Counted from the stretch's first letter, positions 1 through 6,283 are shown. The stretch: DNA of 8,392 nucleotides from an uncultured bacterium (GCA_900553845.1 USEW01000081.1:1-8392); one strand, 5' to 3'. The notes: generated from the letters alone by a model not told the origin. Numbers and translations: made by a program.

Positions 1-1
1 G

Positions 2-445
2 TTGCTTTCCACACTGGAAGCGTATTTTTGTGGAAAGAAAGAACTTTTTGAAGGATTTTGGTCACGTCTTTATATGGATTTTTTAGGAGCATTTGCTGTT
101 GATAGAGATAAACTTGGAGTTTCGACGATAAAAACAGCTTTATCAATTAAAAATACTAATTGGACACTTGGTTTTTTCCCACAAGGAACACGACAACAAA
201 AAGAAGAATTTTCAAATATCACAAGAGGTTTTGCGACTTTGGCAAAAGCAACAAAATGTGATATACTACCAGTAGCAATAATAGGTGCTGATGAAAAATC
301 ACGACATCCATTTAAAAGTAAAATAATATTGAAAATAGGTAAGTTAATACCATATAGCAACAATATTGATGAAATGGTTGACCAATGGGGAGATACTATT
401 TCAAAATTGACGGGTACTAAATATACTCCGAGGAATAAGGAATGA
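2..445 (+). CDS. PlsC-type 1-acylglycerol-3-phosphate acyltransferase, 5'-truncated by window edge
   Basis: C-terminal 147 residues of a lysophosphatidate acyltransferase-like protein, which transfers an acyl chain to lysophosphatidate in membrane phospholipid synthesis. The frame is open to the window edge. The catalytic H-x4-D box, which should lie about 60 codons in, is absent, so the TTG at position 2 is not a real start and the gene begins outside the window. Visible PlsC blocks are LGAFAVDR (residues 28-35), FPQGTR (59-64, equivalent to the family's FPEGTR) and ILPVAIIG (88-95). It is a clear paralogue of the next gene, with KKELFE, LGAFAV, VSTIKT and FPQG shared in the same order. Its TGA stop overlaps the next ATG (ATGA, 442-445), so the two are probably translationally coupled. 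The Glu-to-Gln change in the FPEG box is seen in both copies. The exact acceptor is unknown. Confidence 0.88.
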   Translation: MLSTLEAYFCGKKELFEGFWSRLYMDFLGAFAVDRDKLGVSTIKTALSIKNTNWTLGFFPQGTRQQKEEFSNITRGFATLAKATKCDILPVAIIGADEKSRHPFKSKIILKIGKLIPYSNNIDEMVDQWGDTISKLTGTKYTPRNKE

Positions 446-1125
446 AAAATAAAAAAGAAAAAAATTATGCACGCAAGTATGCAAAAGATTACAATTTTTT
501 AACAACTTTATACCAGAAATATGCGGTATTTTTGTATCGTTTGATTTTTAATTTCTTTTATAGATTTAAATTTGAAGGACAAAAAAATATAAAGAAAAAT
601 TCACGATATATAGTCGCAGCAAATCATATATCCTATTTTGACCCTTTGCTACTATCTAATATAACAGGAATCAATATAGCCTATATGGCAAAGAAAGAAC
701 TTTTTGAAAGTTCAAAATGGTTTGCCAAAAGACTATCCTGGTTAGGAGCATTTGCCGTAAATCGTGAAAATCCTGAAGTTTCAACAATAAAGACAGTTCT
801 GGATGTTTCAAAAGCAAAATGGAATTTGGGCATATTTCCACAAGGTGGTATACGACGTGATAAAACCATTAAAGATATAAATAAAGGATTTATCGTTTTT
901 GCAAAAATGTTAAAGTTAAATATATTACCTGTCGGAATAACAGGGTGTGAAGAGTATAATTGGAAATTATTTCAAGGTAAAATAAGTGTCAAGATAGGCG
1001 AAGAAATTCCTTTTGATTTGCCAGAGGAGGAGATATTAAGACGCTGGGCAAATAGTATCGAAGAATTAACGGGTTATAGTAACGAATTAAAAGATGAAAA
1101 AAATATAAAAAAATGCTTGACATAA
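442..1125 (+). CDS. PlsC-type 1-acylglycerol-3-phosphate acyltransferase (second tandem copy)
   Basis: A complete 227-residue protein of the PlsC/LPLAT family, a membrane-associated enzyme that probably acylates lysophosphatidate or a related glycerolipid. The catalytic motif NHISYFDP is at residues 61-68 (H62 and D67 form H-x4-D). LGAFAVNRE is at 101-109, the substrate-phosphate block FPQGGIR at 132-138 and ILPVGITG at 161-168. A hydrophobic aromatic stretch at about 23-42 may anchor it to the membrane. The family box is normally FPEGTR; here Glu is Gln and Thr is Gly. The start ATG overlaps the upstream stop by 4 nt and has GAGG at 430-433 (8-nt spacing). The last codons contain the -35 box of the tRNA-tuf promoter. 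The symbol plsC is plausible, but two paralogues prevent assigning it to one. Confidence 0.93.
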   Translation: MKNKKEKNYARKYAKDYNFLTTLYQKYAVFLYRLIFNFFYRFKFEGQKNIKKNSRYIVAANHISYFDPLLLSNITGINIAYMAKKELFESSKWFAKRLSWLGAFAVNRENPEVSTIKTVLDVSKAKWNLGIFPQGGIRRDKTIKDINKGFIVFAKMLKLNILPVGITGCEEYNWKLFQGKISVKIGEEIPFDLPEEEILRRWANSIEELTGYSNELKDEKNIKKCLT

Positions 1126-1145
1126 ATAATTGGTTTAGATATTAT
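1117..1145 (+). promoter_or_regulatory. Strong sigma-70-type promoter of the tRNA-tuf operon
   Basis: A perfect -35 hexamer TTGACA (1117-1122) is followed by a 17-nt spacer and the -10 hexamer TATTAT (1140-1145, five of six consensus bases). The start of transcription would lie near 1152, about 18 nt before the first tRNA. The -35 box overlaps the final codons and stop of the upstream acyltransferase gene. Such a near-consensus promoter fits the high expression expected for tRNAs and EF-Tu. Confidence 0.82.
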
Positions 1146-1169
1146 TTTAATATGCGTTAAGTCGTATGG

Positions 1170-1241
1170 GCCGGTGTAGCTCAATGGCAGAGCAACGGTT
1201 TTGTAAACCGTAGGTTGTAGGTTCAACTCCTATCACCGGCT
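1170..1241 (+). tRNA. trnT: tRNA-Thr (anticodon UGU)
   Basis: A complete cloverleaf reads ACA threonine codons. The acceptor arms GCCGGTG (1170-1176) and CACCGGC (1234-1240) pair fully. The D stem is GCTC/GAGC. The anticodon stem ACGGT/ACCGT holds the loop TTTGTAA, giving anticodon TGT (1202-1204). The T arm has loop TTCAACT, and the discriminator is T1241. The 3' CCA is not encoded. It is the first tRNA of the tRNA-tuf transcript. Confidence 0.97.
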
Positions 1242-1267
1242 TTTCGCTTTGTACATTAAAATTAAAT

Positions 1268-1350
1268 GGGTAGATGCCCGAGTGGCTAAAGGGAGCAGAC
1301 TGTAAATCTGCCGTCTAACGACTACGGTGGTTCGAATCCACCTCTGCCCA
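1268..1350 (+). tRNA. trnY: tRNA-Tyr (anticodon GUA)
   Basis: A class II tRNA of 83 nt. Acceptor GGGTAGA pairs with TCTGCCC through one G-T wobble. The anticodon stem GCAGA/TCTGC encloses CTGTAAA, giving anticodon GTA. A long variable arm (about CGTCTAACGACTACG) follows, as expected for bacterial tyrosine tRNA. The T arm is GGTGG-TTCGAAT-CCACC, the discriminator is A1350, and no CCA is encoded. It lies 26 nt after the first tRNA-Thr. Confidence 0.97.
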
Positions 1351-1352
1351 AA

Positions 1353-1368
1353 CTTTTCTCAAGAAAAG
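1353..1368 (+). other. Short hairpin in the tRNA-Tyr/tRNA-Thr spacer
   Basis: CTTTTCT (1353-1359) and AGAAAAG (1362-1368) are perfect inverted copies separated by two bases, so five or six pairs are realistic. No T-run follows, so it does not look like a terminator. It sits where E. coli-type tufB operons carry glyT. It may be an RNA-processing feature, but nothing proves that. Confidence 0.4.
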
Positions 1369-1379
1369 GCTTAATCTGT

Positions 1380-1451
1380 GCCTCTGTAGCGCAGGGGTAG
1401 CGCACTCCCTTGGTAAGGGAGAGGCCACGAGTTCAAATCTCGTCAGAGGCA
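1380..1451 (+). tRNA. trnT: tRNA-Thr (anticodon GGU)
   Basis: A second threonine tRNA, reading ACC and ACU. Acceptor GCCTCTG (1380-1386) pairs with CAGAGGC (1444-1450). The anticodon stem CTCCC/GGGAG holds loop TTGGTAA, giving anticodon GGT. The T loop is TTCAAAT, the discriminator is A1451, and no CCA is encoded. Its position directly before tuf matches thrT in the classic thrU-tyrU-glyT-thrT-tufB operon. Confidence 0.97.
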
Positions 1452-1481
1452 TTTTAACTGAGGATAATTAGTAAAAATAGA

Positions 1482-1487
1482 TATAAT
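1482..1487 (+). promoter_or_regulatory. Possible secondary -10 element upstream of tuf
   Basis: An exact TATAAT lies between the last tRNA and tuf, 36 nt before the start codon. No convincing -35 hexamer is found 16-18 nt upstream (TGAGGA at 17-nt spacing is poor). It could give tuf extra transcription independent of tRNA processing, or be chance in AT-rich DNA. Confidence 0.25.
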
Positions 1488-1523
1488 CGTACTGAAAATA
1501 ATAAAGAAAAGGAGATTAATTTC

Positions 1524-2732
1524 ATGGCACGGGAAAAATTTGAACGTAACAAACCACACGTTAACATTGGGACAGTTGGTCACGTTGACCACGGTAAAAC
1601 AACATTGACAGCTGCAATTACATCTTGTATGGCTGCTGTTGGTCAAGCACAAGCTAAAAAATTTGATGAAATCGATGCTGCTCCTGAAGAAAAGGCACGT
1701 GGTATAACCATATCAACAGCACACGTTGAATATGAAACAGAAAACAGACACTATGCACACGTTGACTGTCCTGGACACGCAGACTATGTTAAAAACATGA
1801 TTACAGGTGCTGCTCAGATGGATGGTGGTATATTGGTTATATCAGCAACTGATGGACCTATGCCTCAAACACGTGAACACATCTTGCTTGCTCGTCAGGT
1901 TGGTGTTCCAAGATTAGTTGTGTTCTTAAACAAATGTGACATGGTTGATGATGAAGAACTTATTGAATTAGTGGAAATGGAAGCTCGTGAGTTGTTATCA
2001 TCTTATGAATTTGATGGTGATAACATTCCATTCATTAAAGGTTCAGCATTAAAAGCTTTAGAAGCAGTACAAGCTAATCCATCTATTGGCCGCGGACAAG
2101 ATAAATGGGTTGATAAAATTTGGGAATTGATGGATGCAGTTGATACATACTTCCCAACTCCAGAACGTGACTTAGACAAACCGTTCTTGATGCCTGTTGA
2201 AGACGTATTCTCTATCACCGGTCGTGGTACAGTTGCCACAGGTCGTGTAGAACGTGGTAAAGTAAAAGTTGGTGAAGAAGTTGAAATCGTTGGTTTCGGC
2301 GAAACCAAGAAAACTGTTGTTACAGGTGTTGAAATGTTCCGTAAACAACTTGATGAAGGTATAGCTGGTGATAATATTGGTGCATTGCTTCGTGGTGTTG
2401 ATAAAACACAAATTGAACGTGGTCAAGTTCTTGCTAAACCTGGAACAATTCATCCACACACTAAATTTACAGCTAACGTATACGTTTTAACAAAAGATGA
2501 AGGTGGTCGTCATACTCCATTCTTCCCTGGATACCGTCCACAGTTCTATATCCGTACAACAGACGTTACAGGTTCTATTAAATTTGAAGGTGAAATGGTT
2601 ATGCCTGGTGATAACGTTGTTATGGAAGTTGAACTTATCGCTCCAGTTGCTATAGAAGAAGGTATGAGATTCGCTATTCGTGAAGGCGGACGTACTGTTG
2701 GTGCTGGTGTTGTTGACAAAATTATCGCTTAA
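1524..2732 (+). CDS. tuf: Translation elongation factor Tu (EF-Tu)
   Basis: A cytoplasmic GTPase that carries aminoacyl-tRNA to the ribosomal A site. All G motifs are intact: GHVDHGKT (residues 19-26), RGITI (59-63), DCPGH (81-85, with the catalytic His85) and NKCD (136-139), then a GSALKAL G5 block. Domains 2 and 3 follow with [29 protein letters not shown] and a complete [16 protein letters not shown] end. At 402 residues it is full length. The segment with [13 protein letters not shown] before W-V-D-K-I is characteristic of cyanobacterial EF-Tu. The start is well set by AAAGGAG at 1508-1514, 9 nt before the ATG. It is richer in GGT, CGT and GTT codons than its neighbours, as expected for a highly expressed gene. 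It lies downstream of three tRNAs, with no rpsL/rpsG/fusA visible, and is followed by a strong terminator. Confidence 0.99.
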   Translation: MAREKFERNKPHVNIGTVGHVDHGKTTLTAAITSCMAAVGQAQAKKFDEIDAAPEEKARGITISTAHVEYETENRHYAHVDCPGHADYVKNMITGAAQMDGGILVISATDGPMPQTREHILLARQVGVPRLVVFLNKCDMVDDEELIELVEMEARELLSSYEFDGDNIPFIKGSALKALEAVQANPSIGRGQDKWVDKIWELMDAVDTYFPTPERDLDKPFLMPVEDVFSITGRGTVATGRVERGKVKVGEEVEIVGFGETKKTVVTGVEMFRKQLDEGIAGDNIGALLRGVDKTQIERGQVLAKPGTIHPHTKFTANVYVLTKDEGGRHTPFFPGYRPQFYIRTTDVTGSIKFEGEMVMPGDNVVMEVELIAPVAIEEGMRFAIREGGRTVGAGVVDKIIA

Positions 2733-2758
2733 TTTTAGTCAGTCTCTAATTAAAATAT

Positions 2759-2793
2759 AAAAAAAGGAAGTTTAAATTAAACTTCCTTTTTTT
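2759..2793. terminator. Bidirectional intrinsic terminator between tuf and the convergent operon
   Basis: GGAAGTTTA (2766-2774) and TAAACTTCC (2778-2786) form a perfect 9-bp stem with a 3-nt loop, flanked by seven A (2759-2765) and seven T (2787-2793) that extend the stem or act as U-tracts in either direction. It lies 26 nt after the tuf stop and 4 nt beyond the stop of the minus-strand acyltransferase gene, so it can end both transcripts. Confidence 0.9.
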
Positions 2794-2797
2794 ACTA

Positions 2798-3457
2798 TTA
2801 TGGCTTCCAATATATACCTCTTTTAACAATTTCACCTGGATTGCCAGCAATAATAACATTACTTTCACAAAATTTTTTATTTATTAAACTCATAGCTCCT
2901 ACAACTGAATCATTTAATATTTCTGAATTTTTCAGAACCATAACACTATCACCAAGCCACACTCTATTACCTATTTTTATTATATTCTCGTTATTTGAAA
3001 AATTTATACAATTATTAGTTTCTAAGTCGTAAATAAAATGTCCATCACTTGCATAAAAACATATATATCTTGAAAATAGACAATCATCTCCTATATGAAC
3101 TTTTTGTCTACCTAAATAAAATCTATTATTATAAACAGATTGAAAATTTTTTCCTACCTCAAATTCACCACCACCCATATTAATATATGCTGATATAATT
3201 GAAACTAAGTCTTTTATGTATATTTTATTATTATCATTTCTCAGTACAATTCTTGTATTCCAGAAATAATATGGCTCTTCTATTTCAATTATATTATTTT
3301 TCGAATTTAAAAATTCAATTGATAATCCCTTTATAATTCCATTACTTCTAACCAATTTTTTAGTGCCTTTTTTATTATCAATCAAATATACTTTATTAGT
3401 TTGATCATAACATTGTTTATTTATTTTATTTTTCAATCTGTCAATTATTTTGAACAT
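2798..3457 (-). CDS. Left-handed beta-helix O-acyltransferase (hexapeptide-repeat family)
   Basis: A 219-residue (or 224) acyltransferase of the LbH/hexapeptide-repeat superfamily, probably moving an acetyl group from acetyl-CoA to a surface sugar. The N-terminal half is irregular beta sequence. The C-terminal half has the family pattern: KVHIGDDCLFSRY, then YASDGH, whose His is the likely catalytic base, then IKIGNRVWLGDSVMVLKNSEI and a typical end IIAGNPGEIVKRGIYW. This pattern is known from lipopolysaccharide and capsule O-acetyltransferases; the substrate is not visible here. Two ATGs compete. The upstream one (3472) overlaps the previous stop by 1 nt but lacks a ribosome site. The one at 3457 has GAAGG 8 nt upstream and is preferred. 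It is the last gene of the pth operon. No signal peptide or membrane segment is seen. Confidence 0.88.
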   Translation of the reverse strand: MFKIIDRLKNKINKQCYDQTNKVYLIDNKKGTKKLVRSNGIIKGLSIEFLNSKNNIIEIEEPYYFWNTRIVLRNDNNKIYIKDLVSIISAYINMGGGEFEVGKNFQSVYNNRFYLGRQKVHIGDDCLFSRYICFYASDGHFIYDLETNNCINFSNNENIIKIGNRVWLGDSVMVLKNSEILNDSVVGAMSLINKKFCESNVIIAGNPGEIVKRGIYWKP

Positions 3458-3465
3458 AACGTTAA

Positions 3466-3470
3466 CCTTC
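3466..3470 (-). promoter_or_regulatory. Ribosome binding site that favours the downstream acyltransferase start
   Basis: On the minus strand GAAGG (3470-3466) stands 8 nt before the ATG at 3457. It lies inside codons 1-3 of the longer reading that starts at 3472, which has only A/T-rich sequence upstream. This is the basis for choosing the shorter protein. Confidence 0.55.
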
Positions 3471-3471
3471 A

Positions 3472-4191
3472 TTAATAAATTAATTTTTTTAATTTTTTTA
3501 TATAAAAGTCTATAATCTCAATAGTTGCATGTGATAAAAGAGCTTCCATATGATGCTTTTCTTTCCATTCTTTATATCCACAGCATTTTGGAAGTAAAAC
3601 GAGAGGATTATTAGGAAAATCACGACATATTTGTAGTCTATTTTCATAATCTGAACACAATCCATTTTCATTTAATTTTTTACAATAATAAAAATAAACG
3701 TTATCAATGTCATCTAAATTTTTTTCAAGCATTTTTACATAATCTGGATATGCTTTTTTTGCTTCATCAATATTATCATATGGAACAAAAATACTAACAA
3801 ATTGCTTAGCAAACTTGTCACCATTTTGTGCTTTTTCTTTTAACGTTCTATAATCAAATTCACTTGTTGCAAACTTACAACAAATTGTGCAGCGATTACA
3901 AATAAATAACTCCTTATCTTTTTCGATTTCTTTTAGTTTATATAATATATCTTTTGATAAATCATTTTCTAAAGCATTTATAATATTTTTATGCCAAAGT
4001 TTTAATTTACAATTTTCATCAAATATTTGAAATGGATTAGTTTTATTAATTTTACAACTATTAATTTTTTCACAGTTTTGGCAAGTTGGTTTAAGTTTTT
4101 CAAAAAGCATGGGCATTGAATCAAGTATATTATTAAAAATTTCCCGATAAAGTTTTTTGGTATTTAAAATATCAATATTAACATCATTCAT
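3472..4191 (-). CDS. YkgJ-like CxxCxxCC metal-binding protein
   Basis: A 239-residue cytoplasmic protein with the YkgJ/CxxCxxCC-family signature, thought to bind zinc or an iron-sulfur cluster; the family's function is poorly known. The core is ICNRCTICCK (Cys98, 101, 104, 105), followed by a helical insert and the second half-motif with Cys170, Cys179, the block SDYENRLQICRDFP (Cys189) and Cys203/204. An additional N-terminal cysteine set (Cys37, 40, 46, 61) resembles a second metal site and is outside the usual core. The start ATG lies inside the end of pth (8-nt overlap, different frame), so translation is likely coupled; only a weak GGGAT precedes it. Its stop touches the next gene's possible first ATG. 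The link to pth suggests co-expression, not a shared reaction. Confidence 0.85.
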   Translation of the reverse strand: MNDVNIDILNTKKLYREIFNNILDSMPMLFEKLKPTCQNCEKINSCKINKTNPFQIFDENCKLKLWHKNIINALENDLSKDILYKLKEIEKDKELFICNRCTICCKFATSEFDYRTLKEKAQNGDKFAKQFVSIFVPYDNIDEAKKAYPDYVKMLEKNLDDIDNVYFYYCKKLNENGLCSDYENRLQICRDFPNNPLVLLPKCCGYKEWKEKHHMEALLSHATIEIIDFYIKKLKKLIY

Positions 4192-4768
4192 TTACAACAA
4201 TCCCATTAAATTTGTTTTGAGCTTCATTAATATTAGTTTTAATATAATATATTATAGCCTCATTTGCAATTTTACAAACTTTTTTTACACTAGATAATTG
4301 CTCGCTATTAAAATTTCCAAGCACAAAATTTTCGCTTTTTTGATAAGGCATCTGAGGCCCAACACCAATTTTTAACCTATCAAACTTATTTGTTCCAAGG
4401 ATTTTAATTATATTTTTAATCCCGTTATGTCCCCCATCTGAACCTGAAGAGCGAAAACGCATTGTTCCTAAATTTAAAGATATGTCATCATATATAACCA
4501 AGATATCATCGATTTTAATTTTATAAAAATCAATAACACGCATTATTGATTCACCTGATAGGTTCATAAAAGTTGACGGTTTTAATAATATTATTGATTC
4601 ATTATTAATATTTGTTTTTATTATATTGCCATTAAATTTATTTTCAAATTTAAAATTTTCATTAATATCATTTAACTCCCGAAAGAAATCTAAAGCCATA
4701 AAACCAATATTATGCCGTGTAAATAAATATTTATCCCCGGGATTTCCAAGACCTGCTATCAATTTCAT
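4184..4768 (-). CDS. pth: Peptidyl-tRNA hydrolase
   Basis: The enzyme cleaves the ester bond of peptidyl-tRNAs that drop off the ribosome, freeing tRNA for reuse; it is essential in most bacteria. The 194-residue length is standard. The N-terminus MKLIAGLGNPG carries the conserved Asn9. The catalytic base is His19 in TRHNIGF. KPSTFMNLSG (63-72) supplies the substrate-contacting Asn69, VIYDDISL supplies Asp94, and GSDGGHNGIKNI supplies the conserved Asn115. The RLKIGVGP block and a C-terminal helix follow. The start is supported by GAGG at 4782-4779, although the spacing is long at 10 nt. It is the first gene of a three-gene minus-strand operon, divergent from the HTH regulator. Confidence 0.98.
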   Translation of the reverse strand: MKLIAGLGNPGDKYLFTRHNIGFMALDFFRELNDINENFKFENKFNGNIIKTNINNESIILLKPSTFMNLSGESIMRVIDFYKIKIDDILVIYDDISLNLGTMRFRSSGSDGGHNGIKNIIKILGTNKFDRLKIGVGPQMPYQKSENFVLGNFNSEQLSSVKKVCKIANEAIIYYIKTNINEAQNKFNGIVVNE

Positions 4769-4840
4769 TTAATTTTTTCCTCTTTTTAATATATAAATAT
4801 TATCCCATAAGTATAAACCAATTTACTAATTAAAAAAACG

Positions 4841-4868
4841 TTAAAAAAAGTTAACAATATATTATAAA
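4841..4868 (+). promoter_or_regulatory. Candidate promoter of the HTH regulator in the divergent intergenic region
   Basis: TTAAAA (4841-4846) and TATAAA (4863-4868) are 16 nt apart, a modest sigma-70 match in very AT-rich DNA. The 130-bp gap (4769-4898) must also hold the pth promoter, for which I found no clear hexamer pair. A GTTAA word is repeated at 4840-4844 and 4850-4854, the second being part of the palindrome GTTAAC; it could be an operator but is too short to rely on. Confidence 0.3.
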
Positions 4869-4898
4869 TATATCAAGCTTTCATAAAGGGAGGAAATA

Positions 4899-5471
4899 AT
4901 GACACAAAAGCACGAACGTTCTATCGTAAACTTAAAAAGTAGCGAAAAACTTCAAAGATTTTTAGAAAAAAATGATATTCATAAAAAAGATTTTGCTGAA
5001 ATGATAGGTGTAACATTATCATATGTTTATAACTTAATTGATAATACAATACCTTTTTCAAGCCGTTCGACAACTATTGAACGTATTGCCTGTGTTATGG
5101 ACGTTGAGCCTGAGGAATTTGATGAATATAAAATACCTCAAGAACCCATTTTAATTGATGAAAGTACTCAATTTTTAAAAGATAAATTAAAAGAAAAAAA
5201 TATGTCAACACAACAATTTTTAAAATCATTCCCGCGAAAAAAACGTGTTGAAATAGTTGACATTCTTCGTGGTGCAACTCCAATACCACTTGATTGGAAA
5301 GAATTAAATATGATTGGTACTGTTTTAAATGTAAGTAATGACCAAATGTATCAAATATGGGAAAATAGACTAATTAGTCTTTATGATGCTGTTGGGCTTA
5401 ATGTAAAAAATAATCAAGGGCTTATTGACTCAATGTTTAATTGCGCACGTAATTATATATTAAAAAAATAA
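4899..5471 (+). CDS. XRE-like DNA-binding protein with two helix-turn-helix units
   Basis: A 190-residue, probably cytoplasmic regulator. Residues 17-77 form a Cro/C1-type helix-turn-helix: a first helix ending LEKNDIHKK, DFAEMIGVTLSYVYNLI as helix-turn-recognition helix, then IERIACVMDVEPEEFDEY, the usual closing helices. Residues 90-155 repeat the layout in diverged form: FLKDKLKEKNMSTQQFLKSF, a basic PRKKR stretch, VEIVDILRGATPIP, then MIGTVLNVSNDQMYQIW. The C-terminal 35 residues are of unknown role. The start is firmly set by AAAGGGAGG at 4885-4893, 5 nt before the ATG. It is divergent from pth and convergent with the metalloprotease gene (6-nt gap). No toxin-like partner adjoins it. The regulated genes are unknown; autoregulation from the shared intergenic region is possible. 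Confidence 0.8.
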   Translation: MTQKHERSIVNLKSSEKLQRFLEKNDIHKKDFAEMIGVTLSYVYNLIDNTIPFSSRSTTIERIACVMDVEPEEFDEYKIPQEPILIDESTQFLKDKLKEKNMSTQQFLKSFPRKKRVEIVDILRGATPIPLDWKELNMIGTVLNVSNDQMYQIWENRLISLYDAVGLNVKNNQGLIDSMFNCARNYILKK

Positions 5472-5477
5472 ACTTTA

Positions 5478-6275
5478 TTATCGTATATTCTTTCGGATAT
5501 ACTCACTTACATTATTTGAAACTTGAATATTTTGAAGTCCCATTACATATTTTTTTAACTCACCTATCCTTTGATGTTCTTCAATTAAGTGTTTTGTGCC
5601 TTCAACATTTTGTTTATGTTTTTGTTCTTGTATTTTTTGTTTGTCTTCTTTTGAAAGTTTTGAATTTTTATCAACCTTTAATACAAGTTCATCAAACGTT
5701 GATGCACTTACATTATAAGCTTGACAAGCCTCTTCAATTGTTAATGCATTTGGTATTTGATACATCCAATTTAAAGTGGCTATATCATTATTTGACAAAT
5801 TAATTACACCATATTGATGCGGTGAATACATTATATCTTCTTTGTAAATGCTATGTCCCAAGCCCAAAGCATGTCCTATTTCATGTAAAATTGTATGGAA
5901 TACCTCTTCTTTAGCCATATATTCTTTGTGTAATATACCATCTGACAGCCCTATTTGAACTTCAGCAGAATATAATCTTCCTAATTTATCATAATTATAA
6001 GTACAATACCCCAAAGCTTTTCTATCAACCCGCTGCCAATCTAGATTTACCTGCGACTGCATCAAACTATTTACATATTCAAACGAAACTACACCATTTG
6101 ACACCTGTGTCCAAACTTCAAGTGCTTCTTTAACAAGCCCCAAATAATCAATACCCTGACTTGAAGATTGATACCATCGGCATGGCGCCAGGTAAAATTT
6201 TAATGGAAAAGCACTTTTTGGCCATCTTATTAACTTTTCCCGTTTTAAACATTGTTGCAAGTAGGTTTTGTGCAT
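5478..6275 (-). CDS. Matrixin-like zinc metalloprotease
   Basis: A 265-residue protein with a complete metzincin site: HEIGHALGLGHS (zinc ligands His131, His135, His141; catalytic Glu132) and the Met-turn DIMY (Met149). The upstream RWP....PLKFYLAP, a helix LVKEALEVW and VSFEYVNS, and the downstream LSNNDIATLNWMY, follow the matrixin (M10-type) domain as found in cyanobacteria. Residues about 200-245 are a highly charged, probably coiled-coil tail rich in Lys, Glu and Gln. No signal peptide or propeptide cysteine switch is evident, so the protein may act inside the cell or leave by a route not visible here. The ATG at 6275 has no ribosome site, and a terminator-like hairpin begins 10 nt upstream. 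A TTG at codon 6 is the only nearby alternative start. Substrate unknown. Confidence 0.85.
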   Translation of the reverse strand: MHKTYLQQCLKREKLIRWPKSAFPLKFYLAPCRWYQSSSQGIDYLGLVKEALEVWTQVSNGVVSFEYVNSLMQSQVNLDWQRVDRKALGYCTYNYDKLGRLYSAEVQIGLSDGILHKEYMAKEEVFHTILHEIGHALGLGHSIYKEDIMYSPHQYGVINLSNNDIATLNWMYQIPNALTIEEACQAYNVSASTFDELVLKVDKNSKLSKEDKQKIQEQKHKQNVEGTKHLIEEHQRIGELKKYVMGLQNIQVSNNVSEYIRKNIR

Positions 6276-6283
6276 TTGTAAAT

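Noticed and set aside
2003..2459. Two antisense open frames inside tuf
   Set aside because: They lie opposite a highly conserved, codon-biased gene and resemble no protein; such shadow frames are expected opposite GGT/GTT-rich coding sequence.
4840..4855. Repeated GTTAA words as an operator of the HTH protein
   Set aside because: Only five matching bases each in A/T-rich DNA; mentioned with the promoter but not called.
4899..5471. HTH protein as the antitoxin of a toxin-antitoxin pair
   Set aside because: No small co-directional partner gene is adjacent; both flanking genes are on the opposite strand.
5483..5502. Inverted repeat GTATAT...ATATAC as a terminator between the HTH and protease genes
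   Set aside because: It lies within the last codons of the protease gene, has no adjacent U-tract on the + strand, and has one mismatch on the minus strand; too weak to call.
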